Source: Rhodopseudomonas palustris (GTDB lineage: Bacteria; Pseudomonadota; Alphaproteobacteria; Rhizobiales; Xanthobacteraceae). From it: DNA of 64,000 nt. How positions within the stretch are numbered: position 1 is the first letter of the stretch; each line of letters starts with the position of its first letter. The notes beneath the pieces were generated by a model. It did no database searches. It saw only the letters and a list, made by a program, of their open reading frames with translations, and was not told where the DNA came from. Location: the NCBI RefSeq assembly GCF_003226555.1, contig NZ_QKQS01000013.1:488617-552616 (forward strand), written 5' to 3'. Of this stretch, positions 8,671 to 17,633 are shown piece by piece. Both the position numbers and the translations under genes were made by a program.

Positions 8671-11600
8671 CTACTCCGCCGCCATCTGCCGCGGCGGAGC
8701 GGGCTGCGGATCGCGCAGGCCCGCGCGCAGTTCGGCAAACCGCGGCGCGGTGTCGTCGACCGATTTCTGCTTGATCGGGCCGTAGCCGCGGATCCGATCC
8801 GGCATCGACAGCAGTTCGACCGCGGTGTCGATCGTCGCCGGCGACAGATGCTGCAGCACGCTGGCGACATCCGCCTCGTAGTCGGCGATCAACTTCCGCT
8901 CCAGCTGCCGCTCGGGGTGATAGCCGAACGGATCGAACGGCGTGCCGCGCAGGAAGCTGAGCTTCGCCATCACCCGGAACACCGGGCGCATCCCCTCCCC
9001 GAACTGACGCTTTTTCGGCCGGCCGGTGAGGTCGATGCCGGGCAGGATCGGAGGCGCGAGATTGAAGCTGATCTTGTAGTCGCCGTCGAACTGATCGCGG
9101 ATCTGCTGTTCGAAGCCGGGTTCGGTGAGCAGCCGCGCGACCTCGTACTCGTCCTTGTAGGCGAGCAGCTTGGCGTAGTTCAGCGCCACCGCACGCGGCA
9201 GCGCCTCGCCGTAGCCGCCGGCATCGGCGGCGCTGCGGACCTTGGCGACGAGATCGGCGTAGCGCTTGGCCAGCCGCTTGCTCTGATACGCCGTGAGCAG
9301 CGCGCTGCGATGCGAGATGATGTCGTCGAGCGACATCTCGCCCTGGGTCTTGCCAGCCGTTGTATGGTCCGCGCCCTGCAGCAGCGAGGCCAGACGCGCC
9401 GGATCGGCGGCGGCGAGCCGGCCGAGCCGGAACGCCTGGGTGTTCATCTTGATCGACACGCCGTTGAGTTCGATCGCCTGCTCGATCGCGGTCGCTGACA
9501 GCGGCAGCAACCCCTGCTGATAGGCGAAGCCCATCATCATCATGTTGGTGGCGATCGAGTCGCCGAGCAGCGTTTCGGCGGCCTTGGTGAAGTCCAGAAA
9601 CGCCGAGTCCTTGCGCAGCGCGGCTTCGAGCACGTTGTTGACCTTGCGGGTCTGGAAATCGAAGTCGCGGTTGCGGATGAAATCGGCGATCGGGATCAGG
9701 TGGGTGTTGACGACGCCGTGGGTGCGGCCGGCTTCGCACAGCGACAGCGTCTCCTTGGAGATCGCCATCACCTCGTCGGCGACGATCAGCACATCCGCGG
9801 TGCCGGTGACGATCCGCGAACAAGTGACGTCCTCCGGCTTGTCGGACAGCCGGACGTGGCTGAGCACCGCGCCGCCCTTCTGCGCCAAGCCGGACATGTC
9901 GAGGATCATCGAGGCCTTGCCTTCGATATGCGCCGCCATGCCGAGCAGCGCGCCGATCGTCAGCACGCCGGTGCCGCCGACGCCGCCGACCGCGACGTTG
10001 TAGGGCTTATCCAGCCCCGGCCGTGCCGCCGGCTCCGGCAACGAACCGAGATCGCCGAGATCGACCGCCGCGCGTTTACGCAGCTTGCCGCCGTCGATGG
10101 TGACGAACGACGGGCAGAAGCCCTTGAGGCAGGAATAGTCCTTGTTGCAGGTCGACTGGTTGATGGCGCGCTTGCGGCCCAGCTCGGTCTCCAGCGGCTC
10201 GACCGAGATGCAGTTCGACTGCACCGAGCAATCGCCGCAGCCTTCGCACACCGCGGCGTTGATCATCACCCGGCGCGCCGGATCTTCCATCAAGCCGCGC
10301 TTACGGCGCCGGCGCTTTTCGGCCGCGCAGGTCTGCACGAACACGATCGCGGACGCGCCCTTGATCTCACGGCATTCCTTCATCACCGCGTCGAGCTCGT
10401 CGCGGTGGCGCAGATGCACGCCCGGCGCGATGGTGTCGGCCGGATAGGCACCGGGAGTCTCCGACACCAGATAGATCTCGCGGATGCCTTCGGAGTGGAG
10501 CTGATAGGTGATCTGCTGCGGCGACAGATCGCCGTCGTGACGCTGACCACCGGTCATCGCCACCGCGTCGTTGTAGAGGATCTTGTAGGTGATGTTGGCC
10601 TTCGAGGCGATCGACTGCCGGATCGCCAGGCTGCCTGAATGGAAATACGTGCCGTCGCCGATATTGGCGAAGATGTGCTTCTCGTCGGTGAACGGCGCGA
10701 TGCCGACCCACGGCACGCCCTCACCGCCCATGTGGGTGAAGGTCTCGGTCGAGCGATCCATCCACAGCGACATGAAGTGACAGCCGATGCCGGCGAGCGC
10801 GCGGCTGCCTTCCGGCACCTTGGTCGAGGTGTTGTGCGGGCAGCCGGAGCAGAAATACGGCGTGCGGGCGATCGGCACCACGTTCTGAACCTGCGAGGCG
10901 TCGCGGCCATGGAACCAATCGGCCTTGGCGCGCAGCATCTCGGCGATGGTCGGATCAATTTCCATCGCCAGCAGCCGGTCGACCATCGAGGTCGCGACCT
11001 TGGCGACGCTCAATTCCTCGGCGAAAGGAAGAAAACGATGGTTGTGATCGTCCATTTTGCCGATCACGCGCGGCCGGTCGCGCATCCCGAACAGGAGCTG
11101 CTTGACCTGGTTCTCGACGATCTCGCGGCGCTCTTCGACGACGAAGATCTCCTCCAGCCCGCGCGCGAACTGCTGCACGCCCTCGGGCTCGAGCGGCCAC
11201 GGCATCCCGATCTTGTACAGCCGCAGGCCGATCTTGGCGGCAACCTCTTGGTCGATGCCGAGTTCGCGCAGCGCCTGACGCACGTCCTCATAGCTCTTGC
11301 CCGAGGCCATGATGCCGAACCGCGCGTTCGGCGAATCCATGGTGATGCGGTTGACCTTGTTGGCACGAGCGAAGGCGATCGCCGCGAAGCCCTTGTAGTC
11401 CTGCAACCGGCGATCCTGGTCGTAGCGGTCGTCGGGCCAGCGCAGATTGAGTCCGCCCGGCGGCATTTCGAAGTCGGTCGGGATCACGAACGGCTTCATC
11501 TCGTCGGCGAGATTGATCTCCGCGGTGGTCTCCACCGTTTCGGTGATCACCTTCATGCCGACCCAGCAGCCGGAATAGCGCGACATCGCGATCCCGAGCA

Positions 11601-12156
11601 GACCCATCTCGATCATCTCGTGGATCGACGACGGATACAGATACGGCATCAAAGCGGCGATGAAGGCGTGGTCGGACTGATGCGGCACGGTCGAGGATTT
11701 GGCGCCGTGATCGTCGCCGGCGAGGCACAGCACGCCGCCGTGTTTGGCGGAACCCGCCGCATTGGCATGGCGGAACACGTCGCCGCAGCGATCGACGCCC
11801 GGGCCCTTGCCATACCAGATGCCGGTGATCCCGTCGTATTGCGCGCCCGGCGACAGATTGAGCTGCTGCGTGCCCCAGATCGCGGTGGCGGCGAGATCTT
11901 CGTTCACGCCGGGCTGGAATTTGACGTTGTACTGCTCGAGATGATGGCGCGCGGCGACGAGCTGCTGATCATAACCGCCGAGCGGCGAGCCCCGATAGCC
12001 GGTGACGAAGCCAGCGGTGTTTAGCCCGGCCGCGCGGTCGCGCCGAACCTGCGCCATCGGCAACCGCACCAGCGCCTGAATGCCGGTGAGGAAAACGTGG
12101 CCCGAGTGCTGCGTGTATTTCTGATCGAGACTGATCGGTCCCTGGTCGATTCCCAT
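8671..12156 (-). CDS. Fused indolepyruvate:ferredoxin oxidoreductase (IorA-IorB type)
   Basis: A 1161-residue 2-oxoacid:ferredoxin oxidoreductase with alpha and beta parts in one chain. It performs oxidative decarboxylation of an aryl- or branched 2-oxoacid to the acyl-CoA, reducing ferredoxin. The TPP-binding segment starts with G500-D-G-T and continues to a NDAVAMTGGQ end. The Fe-S cluster motif is Cys637, 640, 643 and 649 with further cysteines just after (STCNKDYSC, GFCPSF). The gamma-like domain follows (GGVGGTGVLTIG at about residue 725). The ATG at 12156 was preferred over one 12 codons upstream because GAGGG lies just before it. The real substrate is not certain: IorAB-like fusions act on aromatic keto acids from amino acids. 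Its acyl-CoA product could feed the thiolase block downstream. Confidence 0.9.
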   Translation of the reverse strand: MGIDQGPISLDQKYTQHSGHVFLTGIQALVRLPMAQVRRDRAAGLNTAGFVTGYRGSPLGGYDQQLVAARHHLEQYNVKFQPGVNEDLAATAIWGTQQLNLSPGAQYDGITGIWYGKGPGVDRCGDVFRHANAAGSAKHGGVLCLAGDDHGAKSSTVPHQSDHAFIAALMPYLYPSSIHEMIEMGLLGIAMSRYSGCWVGMKVITETVETTAEINLADEMKPFVIPTDFEMPPGGLNLRWPDDRYDQDRRLQDYKGFAAIAFARANKVNRITMDSPNARFGIMASGKSYEDVRQALRELGIDQEVAAKIGLRLYKIGMPWPLEPEGVQQFARGLEEIFVVEERREIVENQVKQLLFGMRDRPRVIGKMDDHNHRFLPFAEELSVAKVATSMVDRLLAMEIDPTIAEMLRAKADWFHGRDASQVQNVVPIARTPYFCSGCPHNTSTKVPEGSRALAGIGCHFMSLWMDRSTETFTHMGGEGVPWVGIAPFTDEKHIFANIGDGTYFHSGSLAIRQSIASKANITYKILYNDAVAMTGGQRHDGDLSPQQITYQLHSEGIREIYLVSETPGAYPADTIAPGVHLRHRDELDAVMKECREIKGASAIVFVQTCAAEKRRRRKRGLMEDPARRVMINAAVCEGCGDCSVQSNCISVEPLETELGRKRAINQSTCNKDYSCLKGFCPSFVTIDGGKLRKRAAVDLGDLGSLPEPAARPGLDKPYNVAVGGVGGTGVLTIGALLGMAAHIEGKASMILDMSGLAQKGGAVLSHVRLSDKPEDVTCSRIVTGTADVLIVADEVMAISKETLSLCEAGRTHGVVNTHLIPIADFIRNRDFDFQTRKVNNVLEAALRKDSAFLDFTKAAETLLGDSIATNMMMMGFAYQQGLLPLSATAIEQAIELNGVSIKMNTQAFRLGRLAAADPARLASLLQGADHTTAGKTQGEMSLDDIISHRSALLTAYQSKRLAKRYADLVAKVRSAADAGGYGEALPRAVALNYAKLLAYKDEYEVARLLTEPGFEQQIRDQFDGDYKISFNLAPPILPGIDLTGRPKKRQFGEGMRPVFRVMAKLSFLRGTPFDPFGYHPERQLERKLIADYEADVASVLQHLSPATIDTAVELLSMPDRIRGYGPIKQKSVDDTAPRFAELRAGLRDPQPAPPRQMAAE

Positions 12157-12480
12157 CCGGCCCTCGCATAAGGCATTGGACCGCGAGGCCATTCGGCCGC
12201 TGAAGCGGTCTATTTCGAACCAGTCTAAGCTGGTTTTTCCGCCCCGCGCATCACAAAATGCAGCTCTGCGAACGCTGCACGCCTATTCGAATTTTGATGT
12301 CTCGGAACCTGCGCGCGGATTCAAGAAAGTGCCGCCGGACAGGCCGCGGACGAACGATCATATCCGCCGCAGCGCAACACGCATCGCGTGAGCCAAATCA
12401 GATCCAGCTTGCGGAACCGGGCACGCCGGGAACGTAAGGATGGACGATGGATTGGTTGAGGAGCCGACAAGGAGGACTCC
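12157..12480. other. Intergenic region, no gene seen
   Basis: A 324-base divergent gap between the oxidoreductase (minus) and the small membrane protein (plus). It should hold promoters for both. I see no convincing -35/-10 pair, repeat or RNA. The AGGAGG before the plus-strand gene is at its right edge. Confidence 0.6.
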
Positions 12481-12876
12481 ATGGCACGCAATCCAGAAGA
12501 TCCGTACCGGCCCGATGCTCCGACCGATGATCCTCGCTCGCCGTCCCAGCTCGATGCACATTTGCAGGCCGACCCGGAGATGCGCGAAGGCCCGGTGACT
12601 TCCGGGCGGCTGATCCTGGTCGCATTGGCGATCGTCCTGGCGTTCGCAGCAGTATTCTACGGGATGAACAGCACCGCGACTGGCCCGAACAATCCGTCGG
12701 TCGCGACCCAGACTGCGCCGCCACCCAATCAAACCGACGCGAACAACAATGCACCGCCGGTGCCGCCCGGGGTTCGCGATGTCACGCCGCACAACACCGA
12801 TTCGAATCGGAATGGTGTGACCACCGGCGCAGCACCTGCGCCCCGCGCCGCGCCGAGCAGTGGCTCACAGAACTAA
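12481..12876 (+). CDS. Small single-span membrane protein, Pro/Asn/Thr-rich exterior
   Basis: A 131-residue protein I do not recognise. Residues 1-40 are polar and acidic with several Pro and Asp. Residues 42-61 (LILVALAIVLAFAAVFYG) form one membrane span. The rest is a disordered Pro-, Asn-, Thr- and Ala-rich tail. The N-terminus is probably cytoplasmic and the tail periplasmic. AAGGAGG 6-7 bases before the ATG is a near-perfect ribosome site, so the gene is real and probably well translated. A 15-bp hairpin follows the stop within 20 bases. No function can be given. Confidence 0.75.
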   Translation: MARNPEDPYRPDAPTDDPRSPSQLDAHLQADPEMREGPVTSGRLILVALAIVLAFAAVFYGMNSTATGPNNPSVATQTAPPPNQTDANNNAPPVPPGVRDVTPHNTDSNRNGVTTGAAPAPRAAPSSGSQN

Positions 12877-12894
12877 CTGCCTCCTGCGACGACT

Positions 12895-12936
12895 CGATGA
12901 TGCGGCGGATGGCACGGGCCGTCCGCCGCATCATCG
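12895..12936. terminator. 15-bp perfect hairpin after the small membrane protein gene
   Basis: CGATGATGCGGCGGA at 12895-12909 is repeated inverted and exact at 12922-12936 with a 12-base loop. No run of T follows on either strand, so it may stop transcription only weakly or protect the mRNA 3' end. Confidence 0.6.
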
Positions 12937-13099
12937 TATCTGCCTGCCTGCGACTGCATCTCGCCGCATTCATGCCGTGTTCAGACCGAATCGGGTACAC
13001 GCATCCTGGGGACGAATAGAACGCACGCCGACTTCGATCGAACGAGGCGCGCGATGGTCGCAGAGCCGTCTATCTGGCAGTGAAGGGAAGAACCAACAT

Positions 13100-13387
13100 A
13101 TGAAGAAGATCTTTGCCGCAGCATTGTTTGCAGCCACGCTGGTCGGAGCCGGTGCCGCCAATGCGATGCCGTTGGCTCCTCTCGGTGCCGCCACTTCGGG
13201 CGACGTGATCCAGGTCGCGCAGGGTTGCGGTCCGGGTTGGGCGCGCGGCCCGATGGGCCGTTGCCGTCCGATGGCTCGCCGCCCCGTCTACGGCCGCCCG
13301 GTCGTGGTGCCGCCGCGCGTAGTCGCGCCGCGCGTCTGCCCGCCCGGCTACGCCTGGCGTCACGGCCGCTGCTTCCGCCGGTTCTGA
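13100..13387 (+). CDS. Small secreted Cys/Pro/Arg-rich protein
   Basis: A 95-residue exported protein. Residues 1-23 are a classical signal peptide (MKKIFAAALFAATLVGAGAA, then NA). The mature part has two similar cysteine motifs: GCGPGWARGPMGRC near residue 42 and CPPGYAWRHGRC near residue 80, separated by a Pro/Val/Arg stretch. Mature proteins of this GCGxGWxRGPxGxC style are frequent in Bradyrhizobium and Rhodopseudomonas, usually annotated as hypothetical. Four cysteines could form two disulfides in the periplasm. The ATG at 13100 was chosen since it begins the signal peptide and has AAGGGA upstream. A strong terminator follows. Confidence 0.8.
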   Translation: MKKIFAAALFAATLVGAGAANAMPLAPLGAATSGDVIQVAQGCGPGWARGPMGRCRPMARRPVYGRPVVVPPRVVAPRVCPPGYAWRHGRCFRRF

Positions 13388-13408
13388 TCGGTCAGCAACT
13401 GGTCTCGA

Positions 13409-13436
13409 AAAGCCCCGCTTCGCCGGGGCTTTTTTT
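13409..13436. terminator. Bidirectional intrinsic terminator
   Basis: A 7-bp GC stem (AGCCCCG / CGGGGCT) with a 6-base loop, flanked by A on the left and a six-T run on the right. It ends the plus-strand small secreted protein gene and can also serve the minus-strand DUF1295 gene ending at 13450, where four T follow on that strand. Confidence 0.9.
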
Positions 13437-13449
13437 GCGTCGGGCAGCT

Positions 13450-14259
13450 TCAACGGAAGCGCACGAGCAGCTTGCGCAAGCTGTAGAGCGGCACCCACGG
13501 GAACAGGATCGGCACGCTGCGGACGTAGTCCTGATAGTCGGTGCGATCGCCGTAGCGTTCATCCTGCTTGCGCTCGAGCCCGGCCGCGGCGGCCGTCATC
13601 AACGCTTGGATATAGAGCAATCCGAGCAAAGGCAGCGCCCACGCCCAGCCGGAGCCGTAGGCCGACAGGCCCGAGAACCAGACGCCGAACCAGAACAGCA
13701 TCTCGCCGAAATAGTTCGGGCAGCGCATCGTGCGATACAGCCCGGCGTCACAATAATGCGACGGGTGCTCGGCCTTGTAGCGATACTTCTGCCAATCGGA
13801 CAGGCTCTCGACCCACAGTCCTGCGACCATGATCATCACCCCGAGCGGGGTCGACGCCGGCCAGACGCCTTCGGCCTGCAGCGACAGCGTCAGCAGCGCC
13901 GGCAGGAACAGCAGCGTGAACAGCAGGCTGACGCCGAGCCAGATCGCGATTTTGTGCCACAGCTTCAGTTCGGACGTCCGCCGCTCGGCGCGAGCGAGCT
14001 CCGCAGCATAAATCGGATTGCGCTCGCGGATCGCGAGGAACAGCCCGAGGCGAACGCCATAGGCGAGCAGCAGCAGAAGCTGCAGCGTCACCCAGCCCGA
14101 CATCGTGCCGAAGAACAGCAGCGCGAACACCACGCTCTGCGCCGCGATCGCACCCGCATAGCACAGGCTGACGAAGTAATAGACCCGCCGGAAACCAGGC
14201 GCGGCGACCACAAGACAGACGGCGAAAGCCAGCGCAACCAGATGCCACGGTATCGTCAT
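13450..14259 (-). CDS. DUF1295 / steroid 5-alpha-reductase-like membrane protein
   Basis: A 269-residue polytopic membrane protein with about six to seven spans. The C-terminal part carries the motifs of the DUF1295 and isoprenylcysteine-methyltransferase-like superfamily: RTMRCPNYFGEMLFWFG and a closing QDYVRSVPILFPWVP. Members include 3-oxo-5-alpha-steroid 4-dehydrogenase-like proteins and sterol reductases; the substrate in bacteria is generally unknown. The ATG at 14259 starts directly with the first membrane span (WHLVALAFAVCLVV). Upstream codons in the same frame are basic and unlike the family. It stands alone between a small exported protein gene and a terminator. Confidence 0.82.
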   Translation of the reverse strand: MTIPWHLVALAFAVCLVVAAPGFRRVYYFVSLCYAGAIAAQSVVFALLFFGTMSGWVTLQLLLLLAYGVRLGLFLAIRERNPIYAAELARAERRTSELKLWHKIAIWLGVSLLFTLLFLPALLTLSLQAEGVWPASTPLGVMIMVAGLWVESLSDWQKYRYKAEHPSHYCDAGLYRTMRCPNYFGEMLFWFGVWFSGLSAYGSGWAWALPLLGLLYIQALMTAAAAGLERKQDERYGDRTDYQDYVRSVPILFPWVPLYSLRKLLVRFR

Positions 14260-14365
14260 GTCGGCGTACCCGTTCTTGACCCGGTGTCTTGACCTTATAG
14301 GCCGCCCAGATTGCCAAGCCATGTCCGGAATCAAAGCCGGCCGCAATTGGCCAGCCGCCTTGCGG

Positions 14366-14908
14366 TCATTTCGCCGCGCAGCGCTGCCCGGGAACGCGGC
14401 TGTCACAGACCCGCGAAACCTCGAAGAACCGGGTCCACAGCTTGCGCTGCTTGGCGTCCGGCTCGGAGTCGGCGGTCAAACGCAGCGCATAGAAGTTTTC
14501 GCGGCCCTGCACCGCCTTCCACCAGGTCAGGACCGGCTTGTCCTTGGCCTCGGGGCAGCTCTCGCTCCACATCACCATCGGATACAGGTTTTCATTGCCG
14601 TGACGGAGCTGCTCGAAGCGAGCGCCAGGACACGCCGCCTTTGCCGCCTTCTCTTTCGCCGCGCGATACGCCTCGGGCGATTGGTCGGCCTGCTTGAATA
14701 GGGTCTGCGCCGTGATCCGGGTGGTGGCGCTGGCGATGCTCTCGCTACCCGGCACCAGCACCGTGGTGCTTTCCTTGTCGTTGCTCGCCTCCGCCACGAC
14801 CTTGAAGCCCTTGGGCGATTGCAACAGCAGCTTCTCGGTTTCCGCCGCGCGGGATGTCCCCGCCGCGGCAACGGTCGCGATCAGACACAGAACGGCAAGA
14901 CGGCGCAT
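14366..14908 (-). CDS. Exported protein of unknown function
   Basis: A 180-residue protein with a signal peptide (MRRLAVLCLIATVAAAGTSRAAE, cleavage about residue 21). The mature part is mixed alpha/beta with cysteines at CPGARF, ESCPEAK, RVCDSR and QRCAAK, an even number that could pair in the periplasm. It contains LTWWKAVQGRENFYALRLT. I do not recognise the family. There is no strong ribosome site, but the signal peptide and codon pattern support the gene. It lies 85 bases downstream of the phosphatase/kinase gene on the same strand and could be transcribed with it. Confidence 0.75.
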   Translation of the reverse strand: MRRLAVLCLIATVAAAGTSRAAETEKLLLQSPKGFKVVAEASNDKESTTVLVPGSESIASATTRITAQTLFKQADQSPEAYRAAKEKAAKAACPGARFEQLRHGNENLYPMVMWSESCPEAKDKPVLTWWKAVQGRENFYALRLTADSEPDAKQRKLWTRFFEVSRVCDSRVPGQRCAAK

Positions 14909-14993
14909 GACGAGGAGCCCGATTGAATTGAAGGCGCCGGAGCTTGCCCGAGAACCGCAGCCTGTTCAATATCGCTCGGCATCGCGACGACCG

Positions 14994-16727
14994 TCAGATC
15001 CCGCCGTGCAGCCGCGCCAGCAGCGCCACGACGATCACAGCCAGCAACGCCGACAGCAGCTGCCAGAACAATAGCGGATTGCGCGCGGCGAGCGGCTGCG
15101 GCCGGATGTCGAGATAGTCGGCCCGCGGATGCCGGAGGTCGTGAATGAACTCCGATAGCGCCGGATAGCGCTTGGCCGGATCGAGGCTGACGGCGCGTTG
15201 CAGAGCGCGATCGACCCACACCGGCACCTTGGCATTGTGATCCGCCGCCGGACTGTAGCGCAGCTTGCGGGACTTCAGCGCCTGATTGGCGCGAGCCAGC
15301 TCGGCACCGTAAGGCAGCCGGCCGGTCAGCATCTGATAGGCGATCACCCCGAGCGAGAACTGATCCGCCAGCGCCGAACCACCCTGCCCGGCGAAATACT
15401 CAGGCGCCATGTATTGCACCGTGCCGAGCAATTCGTCGCCGCCAGCCGGTCCCAGCTCGGCGACGCCAGCGACGCGGGCCGAGCCGAAGTCGATGATCTT
15501 CACGGTGCCGCTGCGGTCGATCAGCACATTGGCCGGCCGCAGGTCCTGATGCACCATCTCTTTCCGGTGGAACGCGTACAGCCCCTTGGCGATCTGCTCG
15601 GTCAGGCCGCGGACGGTTTCGAGCTCGGCGCGCGGATGGTCGACCATCCACTGCGCCAGGGTCTGGCCTTCGATGTATTCGAAGGCGACGTAGAGAGAAC
15701 TGCGCGGACGCTGCACCGCGCGCGGCTTCAGCACATGTGGGCTGTCGATCCGCCGCGCGATCCACTCCTCCAGCATGAAGCGTTTGCGCGCCTCCGGATC
15801 GTCCCGCAGATCCGTGGACGGACTCTTCAGTGCCACGAGGTGCTCGGTTTCGAGGTCGGCCGCCAGATAGATGTGGCTGCGGCTCGACGCATGCAGCTCG
15901 CGGATGATCCGGTAGCCGTCGAACTCGGCGCGCGGCGCGAACTGAGGCGGCAGCGGCAATTCCGCGGCGCGATCGAACAGATCGGCCGCGTCCGCATCCG
16001 GCAGCGTGTCGATCCGCACCACCTGGACGGTGAGATTGTCGTCGCTGCCGTTGGCGAAGGCTTCACCGACGATCGCCCGCGCCGCGGCGTCGAGGTCTCG
16101 GGCATGCTGGTCCAACGCCTTGACGATGAAGCGATGCGTGACGTGCTCGTAGACGCCGTCGGTCGCCAGCACGAACACCTCGCCAGCTGCGACCGGCACC
16201 GACTGGTAATCGATCTCGACCTGCGGATTGACGCCGAGGGCGCGGCCGAGATAGCTCTGCTCGGCGGAGATCCGGACGCGGTGATCCTCGGTGAGCTGCT
16301 CCAGCGAGGCGCCGGCCAGCCGATAGATCCGGCTGTCGCCGATATGAAACAGATGCGCCGCCGCGCCTTTGATCACCAGCGCACTCAAGGTGCAGACATA
16401 ACCCTTGTCGCGATCGTAGCGATAGTCGCTGCGCCGGGTCTCCGCGTGCAGCCATGAATTGGTGGCGGCGATCACCCGCTGCGCCGACGACTTCACCGAC
16501 CAGGCTTCCGACGTGCAATAGTAATCGGTGAGGAAGCTCTTCACCGCGGATTCGCTGGCGACCTGGCTGACGTCGCTCGACGAAATGCCGTCGGCGAGTG
16601 CGATCGCGACGCCCTTGGTGGTGAGCAGCGGCTCGGCCGGGATCAGCGCGCCGTAGAAATCCTGATTGACGGGTTTCCGCCCCGGCGACGACGCCTGCCC
16701 GATCGAGACTGTGAGCTGCTGCGCCAT
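14994..16727 (-). CDS. Bifunctional PP2C phosphatase / Ser-Thr kinase, membrane anchored
   Basis: A 577-residue fusion. Residues 1-240 are a PP2C phosphatase: N21-Q-D, A45-D-G, HIG130-D-S, ATD190-G and SDDN231 give the metal-binding acids. Residues 270-540 are a Hanks-type kinase: VALK301 binds ATP, HQD395LRPAN400 is the catalytic loop, D413FG binds Mg, and YMAPE closes the activation segment. The catalytic loop has Gln where Arg is usual (HRD), a change that marks kinases not activated through the loop arginine. A C-terminal span at about 553-572 anchors it with both enzymes in the cytoplasm. The formate/nitrite channel gene lies 66 bases upstream on the same strand, so the target may be linked to nitrite or formate transport; that is inference. 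Confidence 0.92.
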   Translation of the reverse strand: MAQQLTVSIGQASSPGRKPVNQDFYGALIPAEPLLTTKGVAIALADGISSSDVSQVASESAVKSFLTDYYCTSEAWSVKSSAQRVIAATNSWLHAETRRSDYRYDRDKGYVCTLSALVIKGAAAHLFHIGDSRIYRLAGASLEQLTEDHRVRISAEQSYLGRALGVNPQVEIDYQSVPVAAGEVFVLATDGVYEHVTHRFIVKALDQHARDLDAAARAIVGEAFANGSDDNLTVQVVRIDTLPDADAADLFDRAAELPLPPQFAPRAEFDGYRIIRELHASSRSHIYLAADLETEHLVALKSPSTDLRDDPEARKRFMLEEWIARRIDSPHVLKPRAVQRPRSSLYVAFEYIEGQTLAQWMVDHPRAELETVRGLTEQIAKGLYAFHRKEMVHQDLRPANVLIDRSGTVKIIDFGSARVAGVAELGPAGGDELLGTVQYMAPEYFAGQGGSALADQFSLGVIAYQMLTGRLPYGAELARANQALKSRKLRYSPAADHNAKVPVWVDRALQRAVSLDPAKRYPALSEFIHDLRHPRADYLDIRPQPLAARNPLLFWQLLSALLAVIVVALLARLHGGI

Positions 16728-16793
16728 GCGCCCTGCTGCGAGGAAAGTCGGGAGCTTCGCCCTCAACGGGCGAAGCTCCCGGACGCGATCGGA

Positions 16794-17633
16794 TTACGCC
16801 GCGACCCGCGGCATCGGCGCGGCTTCGATCTGGCGCTTCGCCGCGGTGCGGACGTGGGTGGTGTAGAGCGTCAGCCCGGTGAAGGCGAGCCCGCCGACCA
16901 GATTGCCGAGCACGGTCGGGATCTCGTTCCAGATCAGATAGTCGAGGATCGAGAACTTGGCATGCAGCATCAGGCCCGACGGAAACAGGAACATGTTCAC
17001 CACCGAGTGTTCGAACACCATATAGAAGAACACCAGGATCGGCATCCACATCGCGATCACCTTGCCGGGCACGGTGGTCGAGATCATCGCCATCACGACC
17101 CCGGTCGAGACCATCCAGTTGCACAGCATGCCACGGAAGAACAGCGTCGCCATGCCGGCGGCGCCGTGCGCCGCGTAGCCCAAGGTGCGCCCCTCGCCGA
17201 TATTGCCGATCACTGTGCCGACCTTGTCGGGCCCCTGGCTAAAGCCGAATGTGGTGACGAACGCCATCAGGAACGCCACCGTCAGAGCGCCGGCGAAATT
17301 GCCGATGAACACCAGGCCCCAGTTGCGCAGCACGCCGCCGATCGTGCAGCCCGGGCGTTTGTCCAGCCAGGCCAGCGGCGCCAGCACGAACACGCCGGTG
17401 AGCAGGTCGAACCCGAGCAGATACAACATGGTGAAGCCGACCGGAAACAGCAACGCGCCGATCAGCGGCTGGCCGGTATTGACGTTGATGGTGACCGCGA
17501 ACCAGGCGGCGAGCGCCAGGATGGCGCCGGCCATATAGGCGCGGATCACCGTGTCGCGGGTGGACATCAGGATCTTGGACTCGCCAGCGTCGACCATCTT
17601 GGTGACGAATTCAGAAGGTGCGAGGTAGGACAT
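16794..17633 (-). CDS. Formate/nitrite transporter (FocA/NirC family)
   Basis: A 279-residue membrane channel with six spans. It has the family signature stretches PVGFTMLYLLGFDLLTGVF near residue 67 and NWGLVFIGNFAGAL near residue 104, and MLCNWMVSTGV and FEHSVVNMF further on; the latter corresponds to the conserved His-gated region. It would pass formate, nitrite or a similar small anion through the inner membrane. The sequence alone does not choose between them; the neighbouring kinase/phosphatase fusion suggests control by phosphorylation. The ATG at 17633 has a GGAG upstream and starts just before the first conserved helix; the longer frame upstream is Arg/Ser-rich and not coding. Confidence 0.9.
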   Translation of the reverse strand: MSYLAPSEFVTKMVDAGESKILMSTRDTVIRAYMAGAILALAAWFAVTINVNTGQPLIGALLFPVGFTMLYLLGFDLLTGVFVLAPLAWLDKRPGCTIGGVLRNWGLVFIGNFAGALTVAFLMAFVTTFGFSQGPDKVGTVIGNIGEGRTLGYAAHGAAGMATLFFRGMLCNWMVSTGVVMAMISTTVPGKVIAMWMPILVFFYMVFEHSVVNMFLFPSGLMLHAKFSILDYLIWNEIPTVLGNLVGGLAFTGLTLYTTHVRTAAKRQIEAAPMPRVAA

